From contig JBIKVM010000014.1 in assembly GCA_044356825.1 (NCBI GenBank), positions 1 through 27,629 of the forward strand: a stretch of 27,629 nt of DNA, in the 5' to 3' direction. Both the position numbers and the translations under genes were made by a program. Positions 16,462-23,726 of the stretch are shown here, piece after piece (the stretch's first letter is position 1; each line of letters begins with the position of its first letter). A model generated the notes under the pieces. The model was not told the origin of the DNA and ran no database searches. It saw only the letters and a program-made list of their open reading frames with translations. This DNA is from JAUREX01 sp044356825. Its GTDB lineage: Bacteria; Pseudomonadota; Alphaproteobacteria; Rhodobacterales; Rhodobacteraceae.

Positions 16462-17199
16462 ATGAAGCACTTCATCCTCGGCCTTGCCGCGGCAACCGCA
16501 CTTGCGCTGCCCGTGGCGGCGGCCGACCTCGGCGGGCGCGTCCTCAAGATCGGGTCGGACACGACCTATCCGCCCCACGAATTCATCGAGGACGGCGTCG
16601 TCAAGGGCTTCGACGTCGATGTCGTGGCCGAGATCTGCGCGCGCATCAACTGCCAGCCCAACTGGGTCTCGACCGCGTGGGACGGAATCTTCGCGGCGCT
16701 CGCGGCGGGCGAGTTCGACATGGTCGTCTCGGGCGTCACCATTACGGAGGAGCGCGACAAGATCGTCGACTTCTCGGACCCCTACATCATCGTCGAGCAG
16801 GGCGTGCTGATGCGCGTGGCCGACGCGGGCAAGACCATCGACGATTTCAAGAGCGGCGCGCTGAAGCTCGCCTCGCAGAACGGCACGACGAACGCGGCCC
16901 TGGGCGAGGAGCTCGTGGGGCGCGACAACCTCGCGCTGTTTGACCAGTTCGGTAACGCCGTCGTGGCGCTGCAGAACGGCGACGTGGACGGCGTCATCAT
17001 CGATTCGACTTCGGCCGCGGCCTATGAGCAGGAGTTCGCGGGTCAACTGACCGTCGGGATCACGGGGCTGTCGTCCGATCCGCTCGGGCTCGTCTTCCAG
17101 GAAGGCGACGCGCTGCAGGATGCCTTCAACGAGGGGCTGGCCGCGATCAAGGCAGACGGCACGCTCGATGCCCTTGTCCTGAAGTGGTGGCCGAAGTGA
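16462..17199 (+). CDS. Polar amino-acid ABC transporter substrate-binding protein
   Basis: This 245-residue periplasmic protein belongs to solute-binding family 3 (polar amino acids, opines, arginine/lysine/glutamate types). A signal peptide (MKHFILGLAAATALALPVAA, cleavage near ADLGG) precedes the classic start LKIGSDTTYPPHEFIEDG, the family motif KGFDVDVVAEICARI and the ligand-site segment MVVSGVTITEERDKIVDFSD. The hinge and second lobe follow (LASQNGTTNAALGEE; GDVDGVIIDSTSAAAYE). The exact ligand cannot be read, but the surrounding arginine-type enzymes suggest a basic amino acid or guanidino compound. A good ribosome site (CGGAGG) lies seven bases upstream. The gene is bracketed by two strong RNA hairpins and is followed by its permease. 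Confidence 0.93.
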   Translation: MKHFILGLAAATALALPVAAADLGGRVLKIGSDTTYPPHEFIEDGVVKGFDVDVVAEICARINCQPNWVSTAWDGIFAALAAGEFDMVVSGVTITEERDKIVDFSDPYIIVEQGVLMRVADAGKTIDDFKSGALKLASQNGTTNAALGEELVGRDNLALFDQFGNAVVALQNGDVDGVIIDSTSAAAYEQEFAGQLTVGITGLSSDPLGLVFQEGDALQDAFNEGLAAIKADGTLDALVLKWWPK

Positions 17200-17207
17200 T
17201 CTGAACC

Positions 17208-17231
17208 GGGCCGCCGGTCCGCCGGCGGCCC
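17208..17231 (+). promoter_or_regulatory. Intercistronic hairpin between binding protein and permease
   Basis: GGGCCGCCGG (17208-17217) and CCGGCGGCCC (17222-17231) make a perfect 10-bp stem with the tetraloop TCCG in the 51-base gap after the binding-protein gene. There is no U run. Such hairpins commonly block 3' exonucleases, so binding-protein mRNA outlasts permease mRNA. Confidence 0.65.
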
Positions 17232-17250
17232 CCAAACTCGAGGCGGGCGC

Positions 17251-18942
17251 ATGCACCCCATCCTGATCTGGCTTCGGGGCATGCGGGCGAGCAACCTCGT
17301 ATTCCTCTTTGCCGCGCCCTTCATTATCTGGGTTCTGGCCACATCGCGCAATTACGGCCCCGCCCTTGTCGCTGTCCTCGGGATCGAGGACGACGCCCCC
17401 TCCCTCCTCGCGGCCTTCGCGATCCTGGCGACGGCGGCGATCGCGGGTGTCGTGGGTTCGATCAAGCTCATCCGCGCGCTGAGGCCCGACCAGTCGCCCG
17501 CGGTCGTCGCGCGGCAGCGGCGGCAGGCGCTCTGGGCCTTCGGCATTCAGGCGGTTCTGCTCGGGTTGCTGTCGCGCCTGCCGGTGCTCGATCCCTATGC
17601 GGCCTCGGTCGCCCTCAACATCACAGATCCGCGCGACGTGGACTGGATCCTCGTCGTCGATCAGACCTTCCGGCTCGATCCGGCGTTCGAGGCCTGGTTC
17701 CTTCCGGCCGCGCACCGCACGGTTTGGCTCGCGGCGCTTGCAGCTCTCGCCTCGGCGGGCTTCGCGGCCCTGCCCCAGCGCTTCCACCGCGGGCCGGCGG
17801 GGGGCGGCATCCTGACGGCGCTGCTGCTGGCGAACTCCTGTCTTGCCTTCTTCATCCTGATGGTCGCGCATGCAGGCTTTGCGACGGGCCTGATGGTGAC
17901 GCTGCGCGCGGCGGTCTTCGCATATCTGGGCGCTTCGGTCCTCGGGCTGGTCTGGGCCTTCTGCGGGCGGCTCAAGCCCTCGGCGCGAGCAAGCCGGATC
18001 ATCGCGGGTGTGGGCGTTGCAGCCGTGGCCGTGGCAGTCTGGCACGGGATGAAGCCCGAGGCCGAGGTCGTTCTTGCCGGCACCATCGAGGGCCGCATCG
18101 GCATCGTCTCGGGCACCCCGCAGGGGCTGGCCGACGAAGTGCGCTATGGCGATTTCCTGCCCGAACCGCCGGCCGAGCCGCTGAGCGTCCGCTCGCTGGC
18201 GAGCGTCGAACAGGCGCTCGAACTCATCGCGGCGGGAACGCTCTCGGGCGCGGTGCTGCCCGTGGAGGCGGCCGGGGATCTTCCGGTGGTCTGGTCCACG
18301 TCCTACCTGCCCGCGCGCGACCGCGCGATCATGATCTCGGCCGCCGCATTCGGCTTCCTGTCGTTGGCCATGGTGGTGATCGGGCGCATCACGGGGGGCC
18401 ACCCGATCGCGGTGTTCGCAGACTTCTTCGTCGACACGATCCGCGGCGTGCCGATGCTGGTCATCATCCTCTACGTCGGGCTGCCGCTGGCGGGCGCGAT
18501 CAAGAACGGCACCGGCGGCACCATCGACATCGACATGATGACCCGCGGCATCATCGCGATCGCGATCGGCTATTCGGCCTACATGGCCGAGATCTTCCGC
18601 GCCGGGATCGAGGCGATACCGAAGGGCCAGATCGAGGCCGCGCGCACGCTCGGGCTGCATGAATTCCAGATCGCGCGCTTCATCGTGATCCCGCAGGCGA
18701 TCGCCATCGTGCTGCCCGCGCTCGGCAACGAGTTCATCGCGATGCTCAAGGATACCTCGCTCGTCTCGATCCTCTCGGTGCGCGACATCACCCAGCGCAT
18801 GCGCGAGTTCCAGGCGCAGAGCTTCCTCGCCTTCGAGCCGTTCAATTCGGCGGCCCTCATCTATGTGCTGCTGACGCTGATTGCGGCCTCGGGGATCAAG
18901 TCGCTCGACCGGATCGTGAACCGCTCGCGCGCGCCGCACTAG
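17251..18942 (+). CDS. Amino-acid ABC transporter permease with an extra membrane domain and embedded binding-protein-like domain
   Basis: The last ~210 residues are a standard HisM/GlnP-type permease: FFVDTIRGVPMLVIILYVGL (392-411), EAA loop EAARTLGLHEFQIARFIVIP (462-481) and LGNEFIAMLKDTSLVSILSV. At 563 residues it is about twice the usual length. The N-terminal ~210 residues hold about five further hydrophobic segments (near 14-30, 51-72, 93-109, 157-174, 186-205). Residues 212-240 (GLMVTLRAAVFAYLGASVLG) look like the normal first permease helix. Between it and the rest lies a soluble stretch (about 266-357) resembling lobe II of a family-3 binding protein (GRIGIVSGTPQGLADEV; ALELIAAGTLSGAVLPVEAA). 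It follows the binding-protein gene by 51 bases. No partner permease or ATPase gene adjoins it. The start could also be the ATG ten codons later. Confidence 0.88.
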   Translation: MHPILIWLRGMRASNLVFLFAAPFIIWVLATSRNYGPALVAVLGIEDDAPSLLAAFAILATAAIAGVVGSIKLIRALRPDQSPAVVARQRRQALWAFGIQAVLLGLLSRLPVLDPYAASVALNITDPRDVDWILVVDQTFRLDPAFEAWFLPAAHRTVWLAALAALASAGFAALPQRFHRGPAGGGILTALLLANSCLAFFILMVAHAGFATGLMVTLRAAVFAYLGASVLGLVWAFCGRLKPSARASRIIAGVGVAAVAVAVWHGMKPEAEVVLAGTIEGRIGIVSGTPQGLADEVRYGDFLPEPPAEPLSVRSLASVEQALELIAAGTLSGAVLPVEAAGDLPVVWSTSYLPARDRAIMISAAAFGFLSLAMVVIGRITGGHPIAVFADFFVDTIRGVPMLVIILYVGLPLAGAIKNGTGGTIDIDMMTRGIIAIAIGYSAYMAEIFRAGIEAIPKGQIEAARTLGLHEFQIARFIVIPQAIAIVLPALGNEFIAMLKDTSLVSILSVRDITQRMREFQAQSFLAFEPFNSAALIYVLLTLIAASGIKSLDRIVNRSRAPH

Positions 18943-18950
18943 GGGGCGGG

Positions 18951-20204
18951 ATGCGGCCCGGCACTTGGTACGAGGCGACGGCGGGCACCCCGCCCGCGAC
19001 CGACCCGCCCGAGGCGGTGGCCGGGGCCGAGGTCGATGTCGCGATCATCGGCGCGGGGCTCGCGGGGCTGTGGCTTGCGGGCGCCTTGGCGCGGGCCGGG
19101 GCGCGGGTCGCCTGCCTCGAGGCCGGGGCGATCGGGGCGGGTGCCTCGGGGCGCAACGGCGGCTTTTGCAGCGCGGGATGGGCCTGCGGGGCGCGCGATC
19201 TGGAGGCGCTCGTGGGGCCCGCGCATGCGGCGCGCTTGCAGGAGATGGCGCTCGGCGGCCGCGACGCCATGGCCGCGCGCGCCTTCGCCGATCCGCAGGC
19301 GCAGGCGCGGCGGGGCATCCTGACGCTGGGCCTCTGGCCCGATCCGGCGCTGCCGCTCGGGCCCGAGGCGATCGCGGCACGCGTGCGCGGGCCGCGCTAT
19401 CGCGCCGGCGCCGCGGACGAGGCGGGCTTTCACTTCCACCCGCTGCGGCTCCTGCACGGGCTGGCCGCCGAGGCACGCGCGACGGGCGCGCTTCTCGTCG
19501 CGCGCTGCCCCGCCCTGCCCCGCCGCGTGGCGCCCGGGTGGGCGGTCGCGGGGCCCGCCCTGCCGGCCCCGATCCGGGCGCGCGAGGTCGTGCTGGCGAC
19601 AGGCGGCTACGGGCTCGGCGATCTGCCCGACCTCGGGCGCATCCTCTTGCCGATCCGCACCTTCATCGCCGTGACCGCCCCAGCCGAGGACATCATCGCC
19701 GCCCATGTCCCGACCGACGCGGCGATCTCCGACACGCGCCGGGCGGGGAACTATTACCGCCGCCTGCCGGACGGGCGGCTCCTGTGGGGGATGGGCATCT
19801 CGGCCTTCGGCACCGACCGGCCCGAGCGGATCGCGGCCCGCGCGGCGGCGGACCTCGGGGCGCATCTGCCGGGGCTTGCGCGCGATCTGGAGGCGGCGGG
19901 GCTCGGGTTCGATTTCGCCTGGTCGGGCGTCATGGGCTATGCGCGCCACTTCATGCCCTTCGTGCGGAAGGGGCGCGACGGGCTGCACCTGCTCGCGGGC
20001 TTCGGCGGCCACGGGATGAACACCGCACCCGCGGCGGCCGAAGCGCTGGCGCGGGGGCTTGCCGGCGATGCGGGCGCCCTCGCCCCGTTCGACGCGATCC
20101 CCTCGCCACCCGTCCACGGCGTTCTCGGGCGCCTCGCGGCCGAGGCGCATTATCGCATGCTGCGCCTGCGCGACCGGCTGTCCGAGGCGCGCGCGCGGGG
20201 CTGA
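18951..20204 (+). CDS. FAD-dependent amino-acid/amine oxidoreductase (DAO family)
   Basis: The 417-residue protein is a D-amino-acid oxidase/gamma-glutamylputrescine oxidase-like flavoenzyme, which oxidises a C-N bond to an imine. It has an N-terminal WYEATAG segment, the Rossmann FAD motif DVAIIGAGLAGLWLAGALA (GxGxxG at 34-39) with ACLEAG, then GASGRNGGFCSAG (typical of the PuuB-like branch). The C-terminal FAD-binding end is SGVMGYARHFMPFV ... GFGGHGMN. The start lies eight bases after the permease stop, with GGGGGCGGG as ribosome site, so it is co-transcribed with the importer and probably acts on the imported compound. In the arginine scheme it could make 2-ketoarginine, but a polyamine or D-amino-acid substrate is equally possible. 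Confidence 0.87.
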   Translation: MRPGTWYEATAGTPPATDPPEAVAGAEVDVAIIGAGLAGLWLAGALARAGARVACLEAGAIGAGASGRNGGFCSAGWACGARDLEALVGPAHAARLQEMALGGRDAMAARAFADPQAQARRGILTLGLWPDPALPLGPEAIAARVRGPRYRAGAADEAGFHFHPLRLLHGLAAEARATGALLVARCPALPRRVAPGWAVAGPALPAPIRAREVVLATGGYGLGDLPDLGRILLPIRTFIAVTAPAEDIIAAHVPTDAAISDTRRAGNYYRRLPDGRLLWGMGISAFGTDRPERIAARAAADLGAHLPGLARDLEAAGLGFDFAWSGVMGYARHFMPFVRKGRDGLHLLAGFGGHGMNTAPAAAEALARGLAGDAGALAPFDAIPSPPVHGVLGRLAAEAHYRMLRLRDRLSEARARG

Positions 20205-20218
20205 ACCCGCAGGCCCGA

Positions 20219-21349
20219 TCAACCGGCGCGCAGAAGGCGCTCGATATGCCAGCGACCAGCCGCCTGCACCATGTCGTCGCGGGTCGAGAGCGGGCCGGGG
20301 CGGAACAGCGCGGAGCCGAACGCACGCTGCTGATCCTCGAGGATGCCCACATCCTCGTGCGCGACACGCTCCCACCGAGCGTAGTAGGGGCGGGCGCGGT
20401 GCTCGAAATCGGGTAGCGCCACGGTCGAGTGCGGAAAGCAGCCGCCGATCTCGATCATCGACCGTGCGGGGCCGAGGGGGCGGACGTTCAACCACCACAA
20501 GCAGTCCTGCGCGACCGCGAATTGCGTCATCGGATGGATGATCGTGAAATAGGTTCCCTGCCGGGCATCCTCATCGAGCCCCGGGATCGGATCAAAGGGC
20601 GGGACGGTCCGGTCGAGGGTCGCGATGCTGCGCGAACTCAGCACTTGCATGCACAGCCACTCGCCCCGTGTCGGGATCGGCCGCTGCGTCTGCGCCCCGA
20701 CCGAGTCGCGATGAACGGTCCCGGTGTGATAGGTCTCCATCGCATTCTCGAGGATGAGCTTCCAGTTGCAGGCGGCCTCGATCTCGACCGTCCAGGTGCA
20801 GCGCATGTCGGCCAGCCGGTGCGAGGCAAGCCTCTCGGGCATGTCGCCCAGATGCGCCGCAAGCGTCGGCCCCTCGGTGGCGAAGCGGGCAAAGACGAAC
20901 CCCGCCCAACTCTCGCAGCCGAGCGCGATCAGCCCGTTCTCGCGCCGATCGAACCCCTCGGCATCCTGCATGTCGGGGCATCCATAGAGGCGGCCGTCGC
21001 TGAAATAGCTCCAGGCGTGATAGGGGCACATGATGCGCCCGCCGCAATTGCCGCTGCCCTTGACGAGGAGCGATCCGCGGTGGCGGCAGAAGTTCGCAAA
21101 GCACCGCACGACCCCGTCCTGCCCGCGCACGACGAAGATCGGGCCCCCCTGCGTGTCGAACGCGCGATAGTCGCCGGGGTTCGGGATCTGGTCCTCGCGG
21201 CACAGAAAGAACCAGTCGCGCAGGAAGATGCGCGCGCGTTCGAGCGCGAAGATCGCCTCGGAGGTATAGACCTCGGCCGGCATCGAGCGGGCCGAGCGGA
21301 GCGGCGCGAGTGCGGCGGCAAGGTCGGCATCATTGAGGTCGAGCGACAT
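20219..21349 (-). CDS. Rieske non-heme iron oxygenase, catalytic alpha subunit
   Basis: These enzymes use a [2Fe-2S] Rieske centre to feed electrons to a mononuclear iron that oxygenates the substrate. The 376-residue product has the Rieske motif CRHRGS (Cys88, His90) and CPYHAW (Cys108, His111), then the iron site ENAMETYHTGTVH (His208, His213), with a probable Asp ligand in HEDVGILEDQQ. The residue before the first iron histidine is Glu205, where classical ring-hydroxylating dioxygenases have Asp; Glu there is known in carnitine oxygenase CntA and relatives. That favours an N-alkyl or quaternary amine over an aromatic ring. A start at 21349 is chosen for its AGGAGG. It is the last gene of the operon; no reductase, ferredoxin or beta subunit is nearby. 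Confidence 0.9.
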   Translation of the reverse strand: MSLDLNDADLAAALAPLRSARSMPAEVYTSEAIFALERARIFLRDWFFLCREDQIPNPGDYRAFDTQGGPIFVVRGQDGVVRCFANFCRHRGSLLVKGSGNCGGRIMCPYHAWSYFSDGRLYGCPDMQDAEGFDRRENGLIALGCESWAGFVFARFATEGPTLAAHLGDMPERLASHRLADMRCTWTVEIEAACNWKLILENAMETYHTGTVHRDSVGAQTQRPIPTRGEWLCMQVLSSRSIATLDRTVPPFDPIPGLDEDARQGTYFTIIHPMTQFAVAQDCLWWLNVRPLGPARSMIEIGGCFPHSTVALPDFEHRARPYYARWERVAHEDVGILEDQQRAFGSALFRPGPLSTRDDMVQAAGRWHIERLLRAG

Positions 21350-21360
21350 GGGTGCCTCCT

Positions 21361-21852
21361 TCAGGGTTCGATCTCGACGGTGGCCCAGGTCTCGAAGCAA
21401 TGCCCCTCGGCAAGCGCCATGACGCCGATGGTCGCCCGCCCGCCGAGGCCACGCTCGGGTCCGAAAACCTCGACAAGGAGATCCGAGAGCCCGGATGAAA
21501 CCTTGTGAACATCGGTGTAGTCCGGCGCGCAGACCACGAAATTGAGGGTCCGCACGATCGCACGCACGCGATCGAGGCTGCCGAGTGCCAGTCGTATGCC
21601 GCCGAGCAGGTTCTGGCCGCAGACGCGCGCAGCGGCATAGCCCTGCTCGGTCGTCAGCGTGGCGCCGAGCCGCCCGCCGAGGATGCGCCCGTCAGTGGCC
21701 TGCCCGACATGGCCCGACAGGAACAGCAGGTTGCCCGCGATGTGATGGGGCTTCATTGTGCCAAACGATGTCCCGTAATAACCCTGCGCCGCGAAATCGG
21801 GGATATCGAGCCCCATGCGGATCGCGATTTCCTCCGGACTTGATCTGCTCAT
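21361..21852 (-). CDS. Rid-family (YjgF/YER057c/UK114) protein
   Basis: Rid proteins hydrolyse reactive enamine/imine intermediates to keto compounds plus ammonia, or act as dedicated deaminases in catabolic operons. The 163-residue product has the family core: HHIAGNLLFLSGHVG, an Arg residue in GGRATIGVMAL (Arg139) at the position of the imine-binding arginine of RidA, and the ending FETWATVEIEP. It is longer than archetypal RidA (about 128), with about 30 extra N-terminal residues, so it belongs to one of the less-studied subfamilies. It lies 9 bases after the amidohydrolase gene and 11 bases before the Rieske gene. This suggests that an imine or enamine forms in the pathway. Confidence 0.88.
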   Translation of the reverse strand: MSRSSPEEIAIRMGLDIPDFAAQGYYGTSFGTMKPHHIAGNLLFLSGHVGQATDGRILGGRLGATLTTEQGYAAARVCGQNLLGGIRLALGSLDRVRAIVRTLNFVVCAPDYTDVHKVSSGLSDLLVEVFGPERGLGGRATIGVMALAEGHCFETWATVEIEP

Positions 21853-21861
21853 GCTGTCACC

Positions 21862-22719
21862 TCAGAACCCGTAGACGTGGGCGGGATTGTCGATGAGGAT
21901 ACGCCGCATCGTCACTTCCGACCCGCACCACCCCGCGAAGAGATCAACGAGCGCCGAGTCGTCGGGGGCGTTGCCGGGCTTCGAGGGGTGCGGCCAGTTC
22001 GTCGCCCACAGGCAGCGTTCGGGAAATCGGGCGATGAGCGTCCGGGCAAGAACGCTCACGTCGGCGTAATCCGGGGGGCCGGTGCGCGAGGTCTCGTAGA
22101 CCCCGGATGTCTTGACCCAGGCCTTCCCCGCATCGATCATCCGGCAAAGCGCGGCAAAGCCCGGATGGTCGGTTCCGACAGGTTCGAGGAACTTGCCGTT
22201 ATGATCGATCACGACCGGGCAGGGCAGGCGCATGATCTCGGCTTCGCGCTCATGCAGCAGGCGTCCGTCCATCTGGAGTTGGATGTGCCAGCCGAACTGC
22301 GCGGCACGGGCCGAGAGCGGCGCGAGCCGGTCCCATCCGAGCACCCCCCCCGCCAGCATGAAAAAACGCAGGCCCCTTGCGCCGGCATCGGTCAGGCGAC
22401 GCAACTCGGCGTCGGGGGCGGTTTCATCGACGACGACGACCGCGCGCGCGTCTTGCCCCATCCGCGCGACCGCCGCCATCGTGCAGCGGTTGTCGGTACC
22501 ATAGGCCGACGGCTGCACCACGACCGCGCGCGTCAGACCGAGGATCCGCCGGAGCTCGAGATAGCCCTCGATCGTGCCCCCTGGCACAGGCGCGAAGGGC
22601 GAGTTTGGCGCGGCCGGATAGATGGCCGGATCGCCATAGATGTGCATGTGGCAGTCGCATGCGCCCGGGGGCAGGCGGGTCGCAGGCGGGGCATCGGGCA
22701 GCAGGGTCTTGCCGGGCAT
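21862..22719 (-). CDS. LigI-type amidohydrolase (COG3618; 2-pyrone-4,6-dicarboxylate hydrolase-like)
   Basis: This 285-residue TIM-barrel hydrolase belongs to the amidohydrolase superfamily branch that cleaves lactones such as 2-pyrone-4,6-dicarboxylate or isomerises galactarolactone. Visible are the N-terminal ACDCHMHIYGD (His24, His26), AVVVQPSAYGTDN, the barrel strand GLRFFMLAGG, PCPVVIDHNGKF (His173) and the C-terminal CLWATNWPHPSKPG. Where LigI has the catalytic aspartate (DWPH), this protein has Asn241 (NWPH), a variant also familiar in uncharacterised relatives. The start codon shares one base with the stop of the dehydrogenase gene (TGATG), so the two are co-translated. Substrate unknown; a lactone, cyclic amide or ring intermediate is plausible. 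Confidence 0.85.
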   Translation of the reverse strand: MPGKTLLPDAPPATRLPPGACDCHMHIYGDPAIYPAAPNSPFAPVPGGTIEGYLELRRILGLTRAVVVQPSAYGTDNRCTMAAVARMGQDARAVVVVDETAPDAELRRLTDAGARGLRFFMLAGGVLGWDRLAPLSARAAQFGWHIQLQMDGRLLHEREAEIMRLPCPVVIDHNGKFLEPVGTDHPGFAALCRMIDAGKAWVKTSGVYETSRTGPPDYADVSVLARTLIARFPERCLWATNWPHPSKPGNAPDDSALVDLFAGWCGSEVTMRRILIDNPAHVYGF

Positions 22720-23714
22720 CAGCCTCTCCTCAGTCTCTCAAGGCGCCTTGCGGCATGGGGATTGACCGCAAGCGGCGGGATCTTGCCCTCGATCAGGGCG
22801 CGGATCTGCTCGACCGTCTCGAAGGCCTGATGGTCGGTCGCCTCGCGCGTCAGCCCCGCGACATGGGGCACGGCGATCACGTTGGGCATCGCGGCGATGG
22901 CCGGGTTGGGCTGTTCGTCCTGGCCCATCCCGACATCGAGGCCCGCGCCGGCGATGGTCCCCTGCTCGAGCGCCTCGGCAAGGGCGGCCTCGTCGACAAG
23001 GATCCCGCGCGAGATGTTGACGAAATAGGCGTCGCGGCGCATCTGCGCGAAGGCCGCGCGGTTCATCATCCGCTCGGTCTCGGGCGTGGCATAGGCGGCG
23101 CAGACCACGAAATCGCAGCCCAGCACCTCGGACAGGCCGGTCTGTTCGATGGCGCCGTTGACGATGCGCTTGTAGGGGTCGTAGACGCGGACCTTCATGC
23201 GGCAGGCGATGGCGAGGTCGGCTATGCGGCCCCCGATCGCGCCATGGCCGATGATGCCCATGCTCGATCCGGCAAGCTGGCGGCCGAGCACCATCGGCTG
23301 GTCGGCAACCCCTTCCTTGTAGAGCCGGTCGCAGATCGCGAAGCGCCGCCCGAGGGCGATGACAAGGCCAAGCGCAGTTTCGGCAACCGCATCGCCATAG
23401 CCCGCGCTCGAGCGCACGACGAGGGTTCCCATGGCCGAGGCCGCGGCGACGTCGATGTTGCGGATGTCGACCGCGCAACGCATGAAAACGGCGAGATCGG
23501 GCAGCGCCTCGAACACTTCGCGCGTGCCGGCCGCCAGACGGTCCGAGAGCACGATGTCCACGTCGCGCGCCGCAGCCACCAGTTCGGCACCGCGCAGGGG
23601 CTTGTCGGTCCCGTTCAGCCTGACATCGGCGAAGGTACGCAGCCGCTCGACAGCCTCGAGGCTGTAGAAGTTGTGCAGCAGGTCGTTGTTGTGCGTGATG
23701 AGGATCTTCGGCAC
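22719..23714 (-). CDS. D-isomer-specific 2-hydroxyacid dehydrogenase
   Basis: This NAD(P)-dependent dehydrogenase interconverts a 2-oxo acid and the D-2-hydroxy acid (D-3-phosphoglycerate/glyoxylate/hydroxypyruvate reductase family). It has the N-terminal half of the catalytic domain, the Rossmann motif GIIGHGAIGGRIADLA, and then the active-site arginine in FVNISRGILVDE, the GLDVGMGQDEQPNP segment carrying the acidic partner and the histidine in VPHVAGLTREA. The GTG at 23714 (PKILITHNND) is preferred because a GGAGGG sits five bases upstream and MPKIL is a typical family start. The ATG at 23726, directly abutting the upstream stop, adds only MEGP and has no ribosome site. It would reduce or oxidise an intermediate of the operon's pathway. 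Confidence 0.9.
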   Translation of the reverse strand: MPKILITHNNDLLHNFYSLEAVERLRTFADVRLNGTDKPLRGAELVAAARDVDIVLSDRLAAGTREVFEALPDLAVFMRCAVDIRNIDVAAASAMGTLVVRSSAGYGDAVAETALGLVIALGRRFAICDRLYKEGVADQPMVLGRQLAGSSMGIIGHGAIGGRIADLAIACRMKVRVYDPYKRIVNGAIEQTGLSEVLGCDFVVCAAYATPETERMMNRAAFAQMRRDAYFVNISRGILVDEAALAEALEQGTIAGAGLDVGMGQDEQPNPAIAAMPNVIAVPHVAGLTREATDHQAFETVEQIRALIEGKIPPLAVNPHAARRLERLRRG

Positions 23715-23726
23715 GGGGCCCTCCAT

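Noticed and set aside
16276..18939. Apparent N-terminal extension of the TPP enzyme far upstream on the minus strand
   Set aside because: The extension is antisense to the binding-protein and permease genes and has charged, low-complexity composition. The family N-terminus and a ribosome site fix the start at 16275.
20195..20210. Small hairpin (GCGGG/CCCGC) between the convergent FAD oxidase and Rieske genes
   Set aside because: Only five base pairs and no U tract; too weak to call a terminator.
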